Shown piece after piece: positions 59,560 through 64,000 of a DNA stretch of 64,000 nt; position 1 is the first letter of the stretch, and every line of letters starts with the position of its first letter. Under the pieces are notes generated by a model. The model was not told the origin of the DNA. It worked only from the letters and a program-made list of their open reading frames with translations, and ran no database searches. This DNA comes from Alligator mississippiensis (Eukaryota > Chordata > Crocodylia > Alligatoridae). The stretch covers positions 241,057,219-241,121,218 of the forward strand of contig NC_081824.1 of the NCBI RefSeq assembly GCF_030867095.1. Direction: 5' to 3'. The translations under genes and the position numbers were made by a program.

Positions 59560-61777
59560 AGTTTAGTTTATTCAAGGCAAATGGTCCATTTTCTTACAGG
59601 CTCCTTGCTTTTGCATCAGAAAAACTGGACAAAGACCCTCAAATAGTTTAAATCCATTTTTTATTTTCATTGGACTTGACCAATTTTTACACAACTTCCA
59701 GCAACATACATAATGAAGTAAACAGAGAAAAATAGATGTTGGTTTGAATTTTGCTCATCGCTTTTCCTCCTCATGTGGACGGAAGGAAAACTGCAGCAAC
59801 ATCAGAATTTCAACACTGAAAACGGACACACAAAACAAAAATATAAGAAAAAGTGTTTAACTGGTCACACTCAAAGGCCAGGCATAACACAATAAATATT
59901 AGAACTGCATCATCTTACACATTTGTTGTAAGGTTTATAACATCCTCTATTAAAGAAATAAGAACATCTGGATAGCATGAAGTGCTACAGAAGTAGTGGT
60001 GATGAGTATGAACAATGAAAATTCAAAGGAAGGCTTGTACAGTGACTATTCATTCATACATGATCAATCCTAAAACATGGAGCATACACTGAAAGTTAAG
60101 TGAACTGAACTTAATCATTCACTACCAGAGCATCAGCTGGAATAGTTATGTTGGTTTTGAGAAATCAAAAGAATCTTCAAATGCTAACTGAAGAATCAGC
60201 CAGGTTCTCCATTTCAGACAGTGGGATAGCATCCAACTGGAAGTATTATTGTTTGGTCCACAATGCACATACAGCCTTTTGCATCTTTGCTTTTAAAGCT
60301 GGCAGCTTCCTAGAGAGAATATTTTACTTCAAAATTAATACTTGTTATTCACAATGCCTTGCACCAGTACCATCAACGGTGATTACTCAGAAGACATTAG
60401 CTGGAATAAATCTAATACTACAGTGCTGGGTAGCATTAGTTTTTTTTTGAAATTTCAACTGCAGTATCAGTGATAGTTAATTAAGCTAAAAAAAAGAAGT
60501 TGCCAGATCCTTGAGGATCTTCCATTCTGCAGCAATGGTGCAACTGCTGGCTCCAAAATTTAATGAGAAAAGGCTTCTAATTCCTCAACACACACTAACT
60601 CTGTCATTGAATAGAAGCAGTAGTTGTTTTGAGAGCAAACCATGGTCAGAGTGAAATGCAAAGAACAAGGTCACCAACTTCTCACTAGATACATTCTCTA
60701 AAAATTATCAACCTTCCAAAAAGAAAGTATAGCATTGAACATTCCTTTTACAAAGAGGCTGGACAGATGAGCCAAATCACACCAGCATCCTAGGGGGAAA
60801 AAGTTTGAAAGCATGTGGCTTTCTTGTCATAAGGATGACCTGAATGCTGCACTGAAGACAAATATTATGGCATGCAGCAGAACACCACTTGCAGGAGGAC
60901 TGATTCTTGGTCCATACAGAAAAAGGATCATCATGGCTCATGATGTCCTATAATACAAAGCAGCTATAACAAGCTTCACATACTAAAGCAGTTGAATGGT
61001 AAGAGAAGGTAAAGTTCCTGCTGCTGATAGTTGAGCATCTATGGCTTCAAATTTTAACTGTCAGAGTACAACACTCCTATTTATGCAACAAGTAGGAAAA
61101 TAAGTGTTCTCACATGCTGGCAGACAGACTGGCTGCTTTCACATGTTCCTTTTAGCTAATCCTTGCAGAGTTCTACAAACCTGCTGCACTTCAGTACACC
61201 TGCTGTAATACAGCTCAGTAAAAGGTTGCAGAAGGGACATTACACTAAAGAATTCACAATTTTTAATATCATTAACTCATCACTGGAATATTATAAATCA
61301 ATTCCATTTCAAAAAGTGGGAAACTTCCCATTCGTTGCTTTGAAGTCACCTAGCAAAATGCTAGGCCCAAATGCCCTTCAAGCTACTAGCTCAGAATATA
61401 GCATGTCCCAAGACAAAGATCTGCACCTCTTCTACCAGTACAACTCAGCCGGCTTACTTCCCCAAGGAATACTGACCACAGAGAATGCACACATTAACTG
61501 GGAGAAGGAGAAATGAGAATTTCCTACCCTGCAAGCTTAGAAGTGTTTCTCTCACTCTCTACCAGGCCATTCACACCAACTCCACTCACTAATTCAGACA
61601 CTCAGAGCAAGGCCAAACACAAACTAAGAGGAATGTTTTATAAAGACCCACTGAGTATGAACAGGAAAACATAGGGCTATCAGGTACTTTTGGACTGATT
61701 TTACAGAGTAGGGAAGCAAAGGAACTGAGATGAGGAATCTAAAGAGAACAAACTGGAGTGGGTTGCAGAAGTGGAAC
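59560..61777 (-). other. ATP6V1A: Probable long 3' UTR of the V-ATPase A gene
   Basis: About 2.2 kb of AT-rich, unique-looking sequence follows the stop codon. I recognise no repeat in it, in contrast to the repeat-packed DNA next door. Minus-strand AATAAA signals occur at 59660-59665 and 59567-59572, either of which could end the transcript. The open frames in it (for example around 61163-61516 on the plus strand) have no recognisable product. The UTR end is inferred. Confidence 0.55.

Positions 61778-64000
<2,223 letters not shown>

Overview
The window is vertebrate nuclear DNA, most likely from a crocodilian, with a turtle or other sauropsid as the alternative. That placement is inferred from the dominance of CR1 LINEs with sauropsid-type 3' tails, the Penelope-like elements with a GIY-YIG endonuclease, the many short hAT-like elements, and split host genes with normal GT-AG introns. 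There are no bacterial-style operons, RNA genes or CRISPR arrays.

Only two host genes are supported. DUSP12 (dual-specificity phosphatase 12, YVH1 type) is complete on the plus strand, with six coding exons from 45379 to 49359, a CpG-rich promoter region and an ATTAAA polyadenylation signal. The last two coding exons of a V-ATPase catalytic subunit A gene (ATP6V1A or a close paralog) lie on the minus strand at 63361-63190 and 61870-61778, followed by a probable 2.1 kb 3' UTR. The two genes are tail to tail, about 10 kb apart. A histone H2A pseudogene lies at 33026-33396 on the minus strand.

The rest is a nested transposon graveyard. (1) 2.2-8.6 kb: one LTR split by a CR1, two DNA-transposon-like elements, a second CR1, a short LTR and a hAT-like element. 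(2) 10.4-12.8 kb: a minus-strand CR1. (3) 13.8-18.8 kb: two Penelope inverted-tail insertions, one split by a Tigger-like element, plus old CR1 pieces. (4) 19.2-24.5 kb: a nearly full-length CR1 (ORF1 esterase, endonuclease, reverse transcriptase) split by a 1.9 kb TG...CA element. (5) 25.0-28.2 kb: a Penelope-like element with a GC-rich LTR inserted. (6) 29.4-30.7 kb: a minisatellite-bearing element. (7) 31.0-31.9 kb: a solo LTR. (8) 34.3-44.1 kb: three head-to-tail CR1 copies carrying four LTR-type insertions, one nested inside another. (9) 50.6-59.1 kb: one CR1 split into at least four pieces by a LINE, DNA elements and LTRs.

Many insertion boundaries are fixed by target-site duplications read directly from the sequence. 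No new biological system was found. The points most worth a second look are the changed active-site motif of DUSP12, the unusual DUSP12 / V-ATPase-A neighbourhood, the shared LTR family with clean duplications, the Penelope insertions made only of inverted tails, and an internal module shared by otherwise different terminal-repeat elements.
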